NCBI GenBank assembly: GCA_020850325.1
Contig: JADZEW010000008.1
Span: 1 to 64,000, forward strand
DNA: 64,000 nt
Direction of reading: 5' to 3'
DNA from: Methanoregulaceae archaeon
GTDB taxonomy: Bacteria; Armatimonadota; Fimbriimonadia; Fimbriimonadales; Fimbriimonadaceae
Position 1 is the stretch's first letter; each line of letters opens with the position of its first letter. A program made the translations under genes and the position numbers. Below the pieces are notes generated by a model that was not told the DNA's origin, searched no databases, and was given only the letters and a program-made list of their open reading frames with translations. Of this stretch, positions 27,096 through 37,005 are shown piece by piece.

Positions 27096-28726
27096 TGGCA
27101 CAAGGAACGACACCCATCGAGTCACCCGAAACCGAACCCGGACGAGACTTTACCACCGTTTCTGGACGAGAAGTGAAGCCCGTCTACAGCGAATCCGATG
27201 TCGCCCCCGGTGATCTCGAAGCCAACCTGCCGTTGCCGGGAGAGTATCCGTTTACTAGGGGGATTCACCCTTCGATGTACCGCGGGAAGCTCTGGACCAT
27301 GCGCCAATTTGCCGGCATGGGAACCGCGGAGCAAACGAACGAACGCTTCCGCTTCCTGCTCTCACGAGGGCAGACGGGCCTTTCGACCGCCTTCGACAAT
27401 CCGACGCTCTACGGCTGGGATTCGGACCACCCACTGTCGGAGGGTGAAGTCGGAAAGACCGGCGTGGCGATGGACTCGCTCCAAGACATGGAGCGGTTGT
27501 TCGACTCGATTCCCCTCGATCAGGTCTCGACGTCGATGACCATCAACGCGCCGGCCGCGTGGATTTTCACGATGTTCCTCGCCAATGCCGAGCGGCGCGG
27601 AATACCCTTCGAGAAACTCCGTGGCACCCTGCAGAACGACATTCTCAAGGAGTACATCGCCCAGAAGGAGTGGATCTTCCCGCCTGCGCCGCACATGCGG
27701 ATCATCACCGATCTGTTTTCTTTCTGCGCTGAGCATGTTCCCCAGTGGAACACCATCTCGATTAGCGGTTACCATATTCGAGAAGCGGGTGCCACTGCGG
27801 CCCAAGAGCTGACGTTTACGCTTCAGGATGGATTCACCTACGTAGAGCATGCCCTCGCTGCGGGAATGTCGATCGACGATTTCGCTCCCAGGCTCTCATT
27901 CTTCTTCAACTCGCATCTCGACTTCTTCGAGGAAATCGCCAAACTTCGGGCCGCCCGACGGATCTGGGCGAGACACATGAAGGAGCGATACGGTGCCAAG
28001 AATCCTCGTTCCTGGCTGTGTCGATTCCATGTTCAGACGGCAGGCTGCAGCCTCACCGCCCAGCAACCGGAGGTGAACATCGTTCGCACGGCTTTGGAAG
28101 CCCTTGCCGGTGTCCTGGGCGGATGCCAAAGCCTCCATACGAACTCGATGGACGAGGCTCTTGCCTTACCATCCGACAAGGCGGTCGAGATCGCCCTTCG
28201 CACGCAGCAGGTGATTGCGTTCGAGAGCGGTGCCGCGAACGTTGCCGATCCTCTGGGTGGCTCCTACTTCATCGAGCGGCTAACGCGAGACTTGGAAGAC
28301 GAAGCCGAAGCCTACTTTGCTCAGATCGAGGCGATGGGAGGCATGATCAAGGCGATCGAAAAGGGGTTCCCTCAGCAGGAGCTCACCCGAGCGGCTTATG
28401 AGTATCAGCGGGCTCTCTCGGACAAGCGGAAGATCATCGTCGGAGTCAACGAGTTCGTGAATGAGGATGAGGAACTGCTCATTCCGATCTTGGAGATCGA
28501 TGAGTCGGTAGAGCCGGATCAGATTGCCGCCGTGAAGAAGCTGCGGGAATCCCGAGACAACATCGCAGTGAGCCGAGGTCTGGACGCTCTGGAGCGTGCC
28601 GCGCGCACCAAGGACAATCTCATTCCGCACTTGCTCGATTGCTCTCGGGCCTATGCAACCGAGGGCGAGATCACGCAGACGCTGATTAAGGTCTTCGGCG
28701 AGTTTCGCGAGCAGTCGTTCTTCTGA
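27095..28726 (+). CDS. B12-dependent acyl-CoA mutase large subunit, isobutyryl-CoA mutase type
   Basis: 543 residues, lacking the C-terminal B12 domain, which is supplied by the next gene. The substrate-binding TIM barrel has [34 protein letters not shown] and [12 protein letters not shown]. Phe72 (RQFAG) and Gln190 (IAQKEW) occupy the positions that are Tyr and Arg in methylmalonyl-CoA mutase and Phe80 and Gln198 in isobutyryl-CoA mutase IcmA, with a constant 8-residue offset. I therefore predict interconversion of isobutyryl-CoA and butyryl-CoA. The ATG overlaps the meaB stop by one base. Confidence 0.9.
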   Translation: MAQGTTPIESPETEPGRDFTTVSGREVKPVYSESDVAPGDLEANLPLPGEYPFTRGIHPSMYRGKLWTMRQFAGMGTAEQTNERFRFLLSRGQTGLSTAFDNPTLYGWDSDHPLSEGEVGKTGVAMDSLQDMERLFDSIPLDQVSTSMTINAPAAWIFTMFLANAERRGIPFEKLRGTLQNDILKEYIAQKEWIFPPAPHMRIITDLFSFCAEHVPQWNTISISGYHIREAGATAAQELTFTLQDGFTYVEHALAAGMSIDDFAPRLSFFFNSHLDFFEEIAKLRAARRIWARHMKERYGAKNPRSWLCRFHVQTAGCSLTAQQPEVNIVRTALEALAGVLGGCQSLHTNSMDEALALPSDKAVEIALRTQQVIAFESGAANVADPLGGSYFIERLTRDLEDEAEAYFAQIEAMGGMIKAIEKGFPQQELTRAAYEYQRALSDKRKIIVGVNEFVNEDEELLIPILEIDESVEPDQIAAVKKLRESRDNIAVSRGLDALERAARTKDNLIPHLLDCSRAYATEGEITQTLIKVFGEFREQSFF

Positions 28727-28737
28727 AGTGATCAAAA

Positions 28738-29157
28738 ATGAGTGGATCTCCAATCAAAGTTGTCGTCGGAAAGCCTGGCCTCGATGGGCATGATCGCGGA
28801 GCCAAGGTGGTTGCCCGCACCCTTGTCGAAGCGGGAATGGAAGTTGTCTACTTGGGCCTACGGCAAACTCCCGAGTCGATCGTCGCGGCCGCACTCGAAG
28901 AAGATGCCGACGTCATCGGACTGTCGGTGCTCTCGGGGGCTCACATGACCCACTTCAAACGGGTCCGAGCCTTGATGGAAGAGAAGGGACTCGGGGATCG
29001 GCTCCTGACCGGTGGAGGCATCATTCCGACCAAGGACCAAGAGACGCTCGCCGCACTTGGGGTGGGGAGGCTGTTTGGTCCAGGCGATGACCCGGACGCG
29101 ATCGTCGATTACATTCGCGATTGGGTTCGAGAGCACCCGCGAGAGGATGCCGTCTGA
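28738..29157 (+). CDS. Acyl-CoA mutase small subunit (cobalamin-binding)
   Basis: 139 residues, only a B12-binding flavodoxin-like domain. The cobalamin motif DxHxxG is DGHDRG at residues 16-21, making His18 the lower axial ligand; SVLSGAH and GGGIIP are the further family motifs. It pairs with the upstream large subunit to form the two-chain mutase (Icm/Mcm type). It starts 11 bp after the large subunit and its TGA overlaps the next ATG by one base. Confidence 0.92.
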   Translation: MSGSPIKVVVGKPGLDGHDRGAKVVARTLVEAGMEVVYLGLRQTPESIVAAALEEDADVIGLSVLSGAHMTHFKRVRALMEEKGLGDRLLTGGGIIPTKDQETLAALGVGRLFGPGDDPDAIVDYIRDWVREHPREDAV

Positions 29158-30302
29158 TGGACTTCACGTTTTCCGAAGAGCATCTGCTGATTCGCGACAT
29201 GGCGCGCCGGTTCGCCGAGAAGGAGCTCGCACCCGTCGCTTCCGAGTTCGATGAGAAGCAAGAAGTTAACTTTGCCGCGCTCAAAGCCTTGGGCGAGCTC
29301 GGCTTCTACGGCATGACCGTGCCTGAGCAGTATGGGGGCAATGCGATGGGTGCCCTCGCCTACGCAGACGTCATGATCGAGCTCAGCAAAGTCGACGCAG
29401 GAACCGCCGTTGCTGTCTCCGTTCAAAACTCGCTGGTCAACGACACCATCGTCAAGTGGGGAACCGAAGAGCAGAAGCGCGAGTTCCTCCCGAAGCTCTC
29501 GACAGGCGAGATGATGGGCTGCTTCGCCCTGACCGAGGGTGGCGCGGGATCCGATCCCGGCGGCATGAAGGCGACCGCAACCCGCGACGGCGACTATTTC
29601 ATCCTGAACGGCACCAAGAACTTCACGACCAACGGCGGGTTCGCCGACCTCATCATCGGCTTCTTCCAAACCGACATGGCGCTCGGTTCTAGGGGAATCT
29701 CCGCCTTCCTCGTTCCCAGTTCGACTCCCGGCTTCGCCGTGGGCCGGCATGAGAACAAGCTCGGCATTCGCTCCTCCAGCACGACCGAGATGGTCTTCAC
29801 CAACTGCCGCATCCCCACCGTCAACCTCCTCGGCACCGAGAATAAGGGTCTCAACATCGCGCTGACGACCCTCGATGGCGGCCGGATTGGTATCGCGGCT
29901 CAGGCCGTAGGGATCGCCGAAGGAGCCCTCGAAGAGGCGGTCAAGTACGCCAAGGACCGCGCGCAGTTCGGCAAGAAGATCGCCGACTTCCAGGCCATCC
30001 AGTTCATGCTCGCCGACATGGCAACCGAGCTGGAGGTCGCCAAGACCATGCTTTACCGTGTCGCCTGGATGAAAGATCAGCACGTGAAGCATTCTAAGGA
30101 GTCAGCGATGATCAAGCTCTACGCGGCAGAGATGGCCCACCGCGTATGCCACAAGGCTCTCCAGATTCATGGCGGCTATGGGTACATGAAGGAGTTCAAG
30201 GTCGAACGACTGTATCGCGATCAGCGGATCACCGAAATCTACGAGGGCACGAGCGAGATCCAGCGACTCGTGATTTCTCGTGCCCTTCTCAGTGATGGCT
30301 AG
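29157..30302 (+). CDS. Acyl-CoA dehydrogenase
   Basis: 381 residues, of the short-chain/butyryl type. Family blocks: CFALTEGGAGSDPGG, IKLYAAEMAHRVCHKALQIHGGYGYMKEF, and the catalytic Glu in YEGTSEIQRLVISR. FAD enzyme oxidising acyl-CoA to enoyl-CoA; with an isobutyryl-type mutase upstream, butyryl-CoA or isobutyryl-CoA is the likely substrate. It overlaps the small mutase subunit by one base and is the last gene of the operon. Its end overlaps the convergent DHODH-like gene by 4 bp. Confidence 0.93.
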   Translation: MDFTFSEEHLLIRDMARRFAEKELAPVASEFDEKQEVNFAALKALGELGFYGMTVPEQYGGNAMGALAYADVMIELSKVDAGTAVAVSVQNSLVNDTIVKWGTEEQKREFLPKLSTGEMMGCFALTEGGAGSDPGGMKATATRDGDYFILNGTKNFTTNGGFADLIIGFFQTDMALGSRGISAFLVPSSTPGFAVGRHENKLGIRSSSTTEMVFTNCRIPTVNLLGTENKGLNIALTTLDGGRIGIAAQAVGIAEGALEEAVKYAKDRAQFGKKIADFQAIQFMLADMATELEVAKTMLYRVAWMKDQHVKHSKESAMIKLYAAEMAHRVCHKALQIHGGYGYMKEFKVERLYRDQRITEIYEGTSEIQRLVISRALLSDG

Positions 30303-31297
30303 CGGTGGCCCGAGTAGCTCTGCAGCACCTTCAAGTAGTTCGAGCGCACAAAGGCCTCGGGCTCCGCGCAGTTCTTGAGGCTCATCGAGCCCTTCATTTG
30401 CTCGACCGATTCGAACCCGTGAGACGACATCCACTCTTGGAGGTCCGTGAGCAAGGTCGCGATGTGCCCCTCACCGTGCTTCAGCAGGGATGACGTCGTC
30501 ATCACGGCATCGGCTCCCGCCATCAGATACTTGACGACTTCGAGCGACGAGTGAACTCCCGTGGTCGCGGCGAGCGAGCAATGGAGGCGGTCGAAGAGAA
30601 CGGATATCCAGAGCAGGGGGAGGCGAATCTCACTGGGTTGACTCAGGTCGAGCCGGGACTGGACGACTCGACCCTCGACATCGAAGTCGGGTTGATAGAA
30701 TCGGTTGAAGAGTACGAGTCCCTTGGCACCGGCTTCCACCAACCGCCGTGCCATGTGGCCGGTCGAACTGAAGTAGGGAGAGAGCTTTACGGTGATCGGA
30801 ACCGAGACCGCAGAGCTGACGGTTTCGACGACCCGGACGTACTGTTCCTCGACTTCTTGAGACGTGGTCATGATGTCCACCGGGAGGAAGAAGATGTTCA
30901 ACTCGATGGCGCGGGCACCTGCATCGACCATGTCTTTGGCGTAGTCGACCCATCCATGCTCGGTGATGCCGTTCAGGCTGGCGATGATGGGCACGTCGAC
31001 CGCTTGAGTAGCCTGATAGATCAACTCCAGGTATTCGCCGGGGCCAACTGAGTACTCAGCAGATTGAGGGAAGTAGCTTAGTGACTCCGCACTGCTGTAC
31101 GTCGTTCTGCCAATAAGAAAGTCGACGCTTTCCTGCTCGGCCCTGATCTGCTCTTCAAACAGCGAGAAGAGAGTGATCGCAGCGGCACCGGCGTCGGCCA
31201 GGCGACGGATTCCGTCCAGAGTCTTCGATTGTGGCGACGACGAAGCCACGATCGGGTGCTTGAGGTCGAGTCCGAGATACCGTGTTGATAAGTTCAT
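30299..31297 (-). CDS. Dihydroorotate dehydrogenase-like protein
   Basis: 332 residues, a class 1 DHODH-type FMN TIM barrel beginning MNLSTRYLGLDLKHPIVASS. The catalytic-loop sequence typical of DHODs (ELNxSCPN) is ELNIFFLP here, so the Cys/Ser base is absent and pyrimidine synthesis is unlikely. ITVKLSPYF and GADAVMTTSSLL bind FMN phosphate in relatives. Such proteins are often encoded next to NifJ, as here (22 bp downstream, same strand), suggesting a redox role with pyruvate:ferredoxin oxidoreductase. An AAGGA site precedes the ATG; the longer frame lacks one. Confidence 0.85.
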   Translation of the reverse strand: MNLSTRYLGLDLKHPIVASSSPQSKTLDGIRRLADAGAAAITLFSLFEEQIRAEQESVDFLIGRTTYSSAESLSYFPQSAEYSVGPGEYLELIYQATQAVDVPIIASLNGITEHGWVDYAKDMVDAGARAIELNIFFLPVDIMTTSQEVEEQYVRVVETVSSAVSVPITVKLSPYFSSTGHMARRLVEAGAKGLVLFNRFYQPDFDVEGRVVQSRLDLSQPSEIRLPLLWISVLFDRLHCSLAATTGVHSSLEVVKYLMAGADAVMTTSSLLKHGEGHIATLLTDLQEWMSSHGFESVEQMKGSMSLKNCAEPEAFVRSNYLKVLQSYSGHR

Positions 31298-31319
31298 TGA
31301 GGCATGTCCTTGATTTCTG

Positions 31320-34300
31320 TTACTGGGCCATCCTCTCATAGAGAGCCCAGTGTCGGGTCACTTGCTGTTGAGCCATTTCGAGGAGGCGTGCGGCCTCTTC
31401 CGGCTGCGTGTATCTGAGTGCGCGGTAGCGCAGTTCGTTCTCGCAAAAAGCGTTCAAAGAAACCGATGGTCGCGCCGAATCCAAGATGAACGGATTGTCG
31501 CCAACCTCGACCAACTCGGGGTTGTAGCGGATGAGGGGCCAATAGCCTGAGTGAACGGCCAGGCGTTGCTGCTCCATTCCGTGTTCCATATTGATGCCGT
31601 GGGCGATGCAGTGGCTGTAAGCGATCACGAGCGATGGGCCAGGGTACGCCTCGGCTTCGCGAATGGCGGTCAGCGTTTGCTGAGGATTGGCGCCCATGGC
31701 GATACGAGCAACGTACACGTTGCCATAAGCGATCGCCTGGAGAGCCAGGTCCTTCTTTCCGCTGCGCTTACCGGCACTTGCGAACTTCGCAACTGCGCCG
31801 AGGGGCGTCGCCTTGGATGACTGGCCGCCGGTGTTGGCATAGACCTCGTTGTCCAAGACCATCAGATTCACGTCCCGGCCACTGGCCAAGACATGATCGA
31901 CGCCGGAACTGCCGATGTCGTAGGCCCAGCCGTCACCGCCGATGATCCAAACGCTTCGGCGCACGAGGGAATCGGCAACGGAGAGGAGGCGTCGGGCCTC
32001 TATGGCCTTCTCACCCTTGAGCGTCGTCAACTTCGCTTTGAGTGCAGTCACTCGTGCGCGCTGCTTTCGGATGTCGGACTCGAGACGTTGCGGACTGTGG
32101 ATCAGTTCGTCCACCAGAACCTCACCGAGCTCAAGGCTCAGCTTGCCGAGAATCTGATGTGCGAGCTGCATTTGACGGTCGGCGGACAGACGCATGCCCA
32201 GACCGAACTCGGCGTTGTCTTCGAAGAGCGAGGTTGCCCAAGCCGGTCCGCGCCCCTCATGATTGACTGACCAGGGTGTGGTCGGAAGGCTCCCTCCGTA
32301 GACCGAACTGCACCCGCTCGCGTTGGCCACGATCATTCGATCGCCAAAGAGCTGAGAAGTGAGCTTGAGGTAGGGCGTTTCGCCGCAACCTGCGCATGCT
32401 CCGGAGAACTCAAACGTCGGATAGAGGAACTGCACACCACGGACGGTGCCGAAGTCGACGAAGGAGCGATCGTTCACAGGCAGAGTTTCAAAGAACGCGA
32501 GGTGACGTCGATTGTCGATCTCGAGGCCGTCCTTCTCGACCATGTTGATCGCTCTGACGCTGGCCTTCTCTTTGGTGCGGACCGGGCAAGCATCGACGCA
32601 TAGGCCACACCCCGTGCAGTCCTCCATGTAGATCTGCAATGTGTAGCGGGTCTCGGGGAATCCCTTCGCGTCGATCGCGATGGATTCGAATCCTGCGGGA
32701 GCATTGTCGAGCAGTGAGTCGTGGAGGAGGCGGGTTCGAATGCAGGAATGGGGGCAGACGAAGCTGCAGTTGCCGCACTGAATGCAGTCCTTGGCGTTCC
32801 AAACGGGAACCGTATCGGCAACGTTCCTCTTCTCCCATTTGGCCGAGCCGCTGGGGAATCCTCCATCGACGGGCAGAGCGCTGGTCGGCAGGGATTCGCC
32901 CTCGCCGGCGATGATCTTCGCGGTCACGTTCTTGATGAAGTCGGGTGCGCCATCCAGATCCATCCAAGCGATGGGTGGAAGACGCGATGGATCATCCAAC
33001 TTCTCAGGCAAGACGACTCGATGTAGATTGGCCAAGGTCTGGTCCACGGCGTCGAAGTTCCGTTGGACGACCTCCTTACCCTTGCGGCCGTAGGTGACTT
33101 GGATCGAGTGCTTGATCTTCGCAATGGCCTGTTCTCTAGGCATCAGGCCGGAAATCGCGAAGTAACACGTTTGAAGCACCGTGTTCGTATGCGATCTCAT
33201 GCCGGTTTCTTTGGCAACTCTGGTGGCGTCGATCACATAAAGCGTGATGCGTTTGGAGATCATCTGCGCCTGAACATGCCGAGGCAAACGGCTCCAGACT
33301 TCATCCGGTCCGAACTGGCAGTTGAGAAGCAGCGTCGCACCGTGTGCGGCACGCGCCAGAACGTCCATCTTGTTCAGAAAGCCGAACACGTGGCATCCGA
33401 TGAACTTTGCCGAGCGGATGAGATAGTTCGAGCGGATGGGCGTTGGCCCAAAGCGGAGGTGGGAGACCGTTTGTGAGCCGCTCTTTTTCGAGTCGTACAG
33501 GAAGTAGGCTTGAACGAAGAACTCGGGGTCATCGCCGATGATCTTGATCGTGTTCTTGTTGGCACCGACGGTCCCATCTGCGCCTAAACCGTAGAAGATC
33601 GCAGCATGGGTCGAGTCGGGCTCGACCGCGAAGTTCTCATCGAAATCTAGGTGCGTGTCCCCTTGGTCGTCGTAGATGCCGATGGTGAAGTGGTTCTTCG
33701 GAACAGGCTTCCGCAGTTCATCGAAGATGGCCCTCACCATGCCGGCGTGGAACTCTTTGCCACCAATACCGAAGCGCCCTCCGGTGATCGAGGGGCGGCT
33801 GGCGGCACTCCGACGCTCCGCGAACGCGGCGACGACATCGAGGTACAACGGCTCGCCCAAGGAGCCGGGTTCCTTGGTTCGATCGAGGACGGCGACCGCC
33901 TTCGTCGTCTTGGGGAACGCGTCAATGAACGCTCCGACATCGAAGGGTCGGTAGAGCCGCACTTGGACGACGCCGACTTTCTCGCCCTGCTCGGCCAAGA
34001 ACTCGGCGGTTTCCCGTGCCGCCTCCGCTCCGGATCCCATGAGGACGATCACGCGCTCGGCCTCGGGATGGCCGGAGTACTCGTAGGCCTTGTAGCGCCG
34101 CCCGGTGAGTTCCGCAAAGCGATCCATCGTGCGCTGAACGATGCCGGGACAGCGGTCGAAGTAAGGGTTGGCAGCCTCGCGCGTCTGGAAGAACACGTCC
34201 GGGTTCTGGACGGTCCCCCGCATGTTCGGCCGATCGGGGCTCATGGCTCGGGCGCGATGGGCGAAGATCAGCTCTTCATCCAGCATTGCCCGCAGGTGCC

Positions 34301-34907
34301 CGTCTTCCAACATCGTTACCTTGGCGATCTCATGGGAGGTTCGGAATCCGTCGAAGAAGTGAAGGAACGGGATTCGCGACTCGAGGCTTGCCGCTTGGGT
34401 GATCAGGGCGAAGTCGTGCGCCTCTTGAACATTCGCCGAAGCCAACATCGCGAAACCGGTTTGCCGAACCGCCATCACGTCTTGGTGGTCGCCGAAGATC
34501 GTAAGGGCATTGGTGGACAGCGCTCGGCTGGCAACATGGATGACGCAAGGCAGCAACTCGCCAGCTACCTTGAACATGTTGGGAATCATGAGCAACAAGC
34601 CCTGAGAGGACGTGAAGCTCGTTACGAGGCTACCGGCCTGCAAGCCTCCGTGGAGGGTGCCCGCCGCCCCAAGTTCGCTCTGCATTTCGACGACGTCGGG
34701 GACCGTGCCCCAGACGTTCATGCGTCCTTCTCCGGCCCACTGGTCGGCAAGCTCCGCCATCGAAGTTGCGGGCGTGATCGGGAAGATCGAGCAAATCTCG
34801 TTCACCCGGAAAGCCACGTCGGCGCATGCTTCGTTGCCGTCAATGGTAGCCGTTCGAGGTTTCGAATCGGCCGATTCGAGGCCATCGGCGTATGCCTGTT
34901 GGTTCAT
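31320..34907 (-). CDS. nifJ: Pyruvate:ferredoxin (flavodoxin) oxidoreductase, copy 1
   Basis: 1195 residues, the single-chain form. Order: pyrimidine-binding half (TIDGNEACADVAFRVNEICSIFPITPATSMAE), domain II, domain III, two-cluster ferredoxin insert (CIQCGNCSFVCP and CTGCGLCVDACP), then the TPP domain with CAGCGETPY cluster ligands and GDGWAYDIGSSGVDHVLASG. It converts pyruvate and CoA to acetyl-CoA, CO2 and reduced ferredoxin. The ATG at 34907 is preferred because GAGAAGG lies 8 nt before it; an in-frame ATG at 34961 would add 18 unconserved residues. A second complete copy lies at 37002-40574 on the other strand. Confidence 0.95.
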   Translation of the reverse strand: MNQQAYADGLESADSKPRTATIDGNEACADVAFRVNEICSIFPITPATSMAELADQWAGEGRMNVWGTVPDVVEMQSELGAAGTLHGGLQAGSLVTSFTSSQGLLLMIPNMFKVAGELLPCVIHVASRALSTNALTIFGDHQDVMAVRQTGFAMLASANVQEAHDFALITQAASLESRIPFLHFFDGFRTSHEIAKVTMLEDGHLRAMLDEELIFAHRARAMSPDRPNMRGTVQNPDVFFQTREAANPYFDRCPGIVQRTMDRFAELTGRRYKAYEYSGHPEAERVIVLMGSGAEAARETAEFLAEQGEKVGVVQVRLYRPFDVGAFIDAFPKTTKAVAVLDRTKEPGSLGEPLYLDVVAAFAERRSAASRPSITGGRFGIGGKEFHAGMVRAIFDELRKPVPKNHFTIGIYDDQGDTHLDFDENFAVEPDSTHAAIFYGLGADGTVGANKNTIKIIGDDPEFFVQAYFLYDSKKSGSQTVSHLRFGPTPIRSNYLIRSAKFIGCHVFGFLNKMDVLARAAHGATLLLNCQFGPDEVWSRLPRHVQAQMISKRITLYVIDATRVAKETGMRSHTNTVLQTCYFAISGLMPREQAIAKIKHSIQVTYGRKGKEVVQRNFDAVDQTLANLHRVVLPEKLDDPSRLPPIAWMDLDGAPDFIKNVTAKIIAGEGESLPTSALPVDGGFPSGSAKWEKRNVADTVPVWNAKDCIQCGNCSFVCPHSCIRTRLLHDSLLDNAPAGFESIAIDAKGFPETRYTLQIYMEDCTGCGLCVDACPVRTKEKASVRAINMVEKDGLEIDNRRHLAFFETLPVNDRSFVDFGTVRGVQFLYPTFEFSGACAGCGETPYLKLTSQLFGDRMIVANASGCSSVYGGSLPTTPWSVNHEGRGPAWATSLFEDNAEFGLGMRLSADRQMQLAHQILGKLSLELGEVLVDELIHSPQRLESDIRKQRARVTALKAKLTTLKGEKAIEARRLLSVADSLVRRSVWIIGGDGWAYDIGSSGVDHVLASGRDVNLMVLDNEVYANTGGQSSKATPLGAVAKFASAGKRSGKKDLALQAIAYGNVYVARIAMGANPQQTLTAIREAEAYPGPSLVIAYSHCIAHGINMEHGMEQQRLAVHSGYWPLIRYNPELVEVGDNPFILDSARPSVSLNAFCENELRYRALRYTQPEEAARLLEMAQQQVTRHWALYERMAQ

Positions 34908-34996
34908 GAAGGTTGCCTTCTCGGAGAGCATACTGAACAACAGTGCCCGATCTCTGTCCATTAAAATTGGGTCATATCTCGCTACCCCGTTACGGC

Positions 34997-35002
34997 TAAG
35001 AT
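34997..35002 (+). promoter_or_regulatory. -10 box of the 105-aa gene (leaderless)
   Basis: TAAGAT, 7 nt, ATG at 35010. Confidence 0.45.
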
Positions 35003-35009
35003 GGGCATG

Positions 35010-35327
35010 ATGGAACGCAACGCTCTATCTGTCGATCGATCGAAAATGGATCTCATCGGCCAGTTGGTTGAGGTCAAGTGGACGCTTGGCCACACGCTCG
35101 GCAAACAACACTCTGAAGAGTGCGTGTTTGTTGTCCGCGGTATCGACTCCGATATGCTCTGCCTTGCCCTCGCTTACGGAAATGCCGAAGATTCTCGCAA
35201 TCCGAATGCCGTTTACTGGGTCAACGTTCTTGCCGTTCAGTACCTTCGCGTGCTGTCCGAGCGGGAAGCGAAGCTCAGGATCGAGCGCTTCGAGCGCGAG
35301 TTTGAAATGACCCACCCTCGAGACTGA
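35010..35327 (+). CDS. Small conserved-looking protein between the two PFOR operons
   Basis: 105 residues, no signal peptide and no Cys pair. It starts MERNALSVDRSKMDLIGQLV and ends in a charged helix REAKLRIERFEREFEM; the middle (VFVVRGIDSDMLCLALAYG) looks like a small beta barrel. Function unknown. It opens the plus-strand group that continues with the GltD-like and second NifJ genes, 22 bp before the former, and is divergent from nifJ copy 1. Confidence 0.6.
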   Translation: MERNALSVDRSKMDLIGQLVEVKWTLGHTLGKQHSEECVFVVRGIDSDMLCLALAYGNAEDSRNPNAVYWVNVLAVQYLRVLSEREAKLRIERFEREFEMTHPRD

Positions 35328-35349
35328 CGGATTCTGCGCGCGTTCCTCA

Positions 35350-37005
35350 ATGGAGTTTCCTTTGAGCAAAGAGCGCCGTGACTTGACCTTGCCGCCGGAC
35401 CTGACCCAGCATCGCGCAACGGGCGCGGTTCGCTCTCGGCGTCCGATCTACCTTGACTTGATGCCGCCCTGCAATGCGGCATGTCCGGCAGGAGAGAACA
35501 TCCAAGGTTGGCTCGCCAAGATCGTCGAAGGCGATGATCGGGGGGCTTGGGAGATTCTCGTTCAAGACAACCCCATGCCCGCCGTTCACGGGCGCGTCTG
35601 TTATCACCCTTGCGAAACCAGCTGCAACCGGGGCCAGCTAGAGAGCCCGGTCAGCATCCACGCGGTCGAGCGATATCTGGGCGATCTCGCGATCCAGGAA
35701 GGGTGGCGGTTCCCCGCACTGCAAGCCGTTTCTGGAAAGCGTGTGCTCGTTGTGGGGGCGGGGCCCGCGGGTCTCTCGTGCGCCTACCAACTGGCGCGTC
35801 GGGGTCACAAAGCGGTGATCCTCGAGGCGGGGCCGATGGCGGGTGGCATGATGCACTTCGGCATTCCGGCCTATCGACTGCCGCGCAACATCTTGGAAGC
35901 CGAGATCGCGCGCATCCAGGATATTGGAGTCGACATCGTCTTCAATCACAAGGTCGAGGACCTCAATGCGGAAATGACGGCGGGCGGCTTCGACGCGGCC
36001 TTTGTCGCCGTCGGTGCGCATCTCGGCAAGAAGACGGACATCCCCGCCCGAGACGCGGGCAAGGTTCTCGACGCCGTCAGCTTCCTCAAGAGCGTCGAGC
36101 TGGGCGAACAGCCGCGACTCGGTCGGCGGGTAGCCATCTATGGCGGAGGAAACACGGCGATGGATGCGGCGAGGGTCGCTCGCCGCTTGGGTGTCGAGCC
36201 CCTCATCATCTACCGCCGAGACAGGGACCACATGCCCGCTCACGCCTTCGAGGCGGACGAAGCGGTCGAAGAGGGCATCAAGATCCACTGGCTCCGAACG
36301 ATCAAATCCGTCGGAGAGGGAACCGTCGAGATCGAAGTCATGGCCCTGGACGAAAACGGTCGCCCCCAGCCGACCGGTGAAATCGAGACCTTGGAAGCGG
36401 ACGACTTGATTCTCGCGCTCGGTCAAGACACGGACACCACGTTCCTGCGTCAGATGGACGACATTGCCTTCCAGCCCGACGGCGTCGTGGTCGTGGATGA
36501 CACCATGATGACGGGCCGCCCCGGGGTCTTCGCGGGCGGGGACATGGCACCCTCCGAGCGCACAGTCACGGTTGCAGTCGGTCATGGCAAGAAGGCGGCC
36601 AAAAACATCGACGCGTTCCTTCGCAACGAGGCGGTGGAGCCTAAGGTGAGCAAGGATATTGCTACCCTGGAGAAGCTGCGGCTGTGGTTCTTCGCCGATG
36701 CGGCGGCACGTACTCAGAACCGGATTCCGCTCGATGAGCGCACGGGGACGTTCGGGGAAGTCACGAAGGGCTTGGAGACCGTAGACGCCCAGTTTGAGGC
36801 TCGCCGATGCTTCTCGTGCGGGAACTGCTTCGAGTGTGACGGATGCTACGGCGCGTGTCCCGAAGACGCCATCGTCAAACTCGGCCCAGGATTGGGATAC
36901 AAAGTCAACTTCGACCTCTGTACGGGTTGCGGAACGTGCTTCGACCAGTGCCCGGTTCACGCGATCAGCCTTGTTCCCGAGCCCGTTGGCGAGGCGACGC
37001 TATGA
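35350..37005 (+). CDS. GltD-like NAD(P)H:ferredoxin oxidoreductase with C-terminal 2x[4Fe-4S]
   Basis: 551 residues. N-terminal helical Fe-S module as in glutamate synthase small subunit (CNAACPAGENIQGW, CYHPCETSCNRG); FAD Rossmann VLVVGAGPAGLSCA near residue 140; NAD(P) Rossmann VAIYGGGNTAMDAARVARR near 262; FAD closing GVFAGGD; C-terminal ferredoxin domain with CFSCGNCFECDGCYGACP and CTGCGTCFDQCP. Without GltB nearby and overlapped by nifJ copy 2 (ATGA), it most likely passes electrons between NAD(P)H and the ferredoxin used or made by PFOR. Confidence 0.88.
   Translation: MEFPLSKERRDLTLPPDLTQHRATGAVRSRRPIYLDLMPPCNAACPAGENIQGWLAKIVEGDDRGAWEILVQDNPMPAVHGRVCYHPCETSCNRGQLESPVSIHAVERYLGDLAIQEGWRFPALQAVSGKRVLVVGAGPAGLSCAYQLARRGHKAVILEAGPMAGGMMHFGIPAYRLPRNILEAEIARIQDIGVDIVFNHKVEDLNAEMTAGGFDAAFVAVGAHLGKKTDIPARDAGKVLDAVSFLKSVELGEQPRLGRRVAIYGGGNTAMDAARVARRLGVEPLIIYRRDRDHMPAHAFEADEAVEEGIKIHWLRTIKSVGEGTVEIEVMALDENGRPQPTGEIETLEADDLILALGQDTDTTFLRQMDDIAFQPDGVVVVDDTMMTGRPGVFAGGDMAPSERTVTVAVGHGKKAAKNIDAFLRNEAVEPKVSKDIATLEKLRLWFFADAAARTQNRIPLDERTGTFGEVTKGLETVDAQFEARRCFSCGNCFECDGCYGACPEDAIVKLGPGLGYKVNFDLCTGCGTCFDQCPVHAISLVPEPVGEATL

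Noticed and set aside
33651-34964. A 437-codon plus-strand frame opposite nifJ copy 1
   Set aside because: nifJ is unmistakable on the minus strand; the opposite frame has no recognisable domain.
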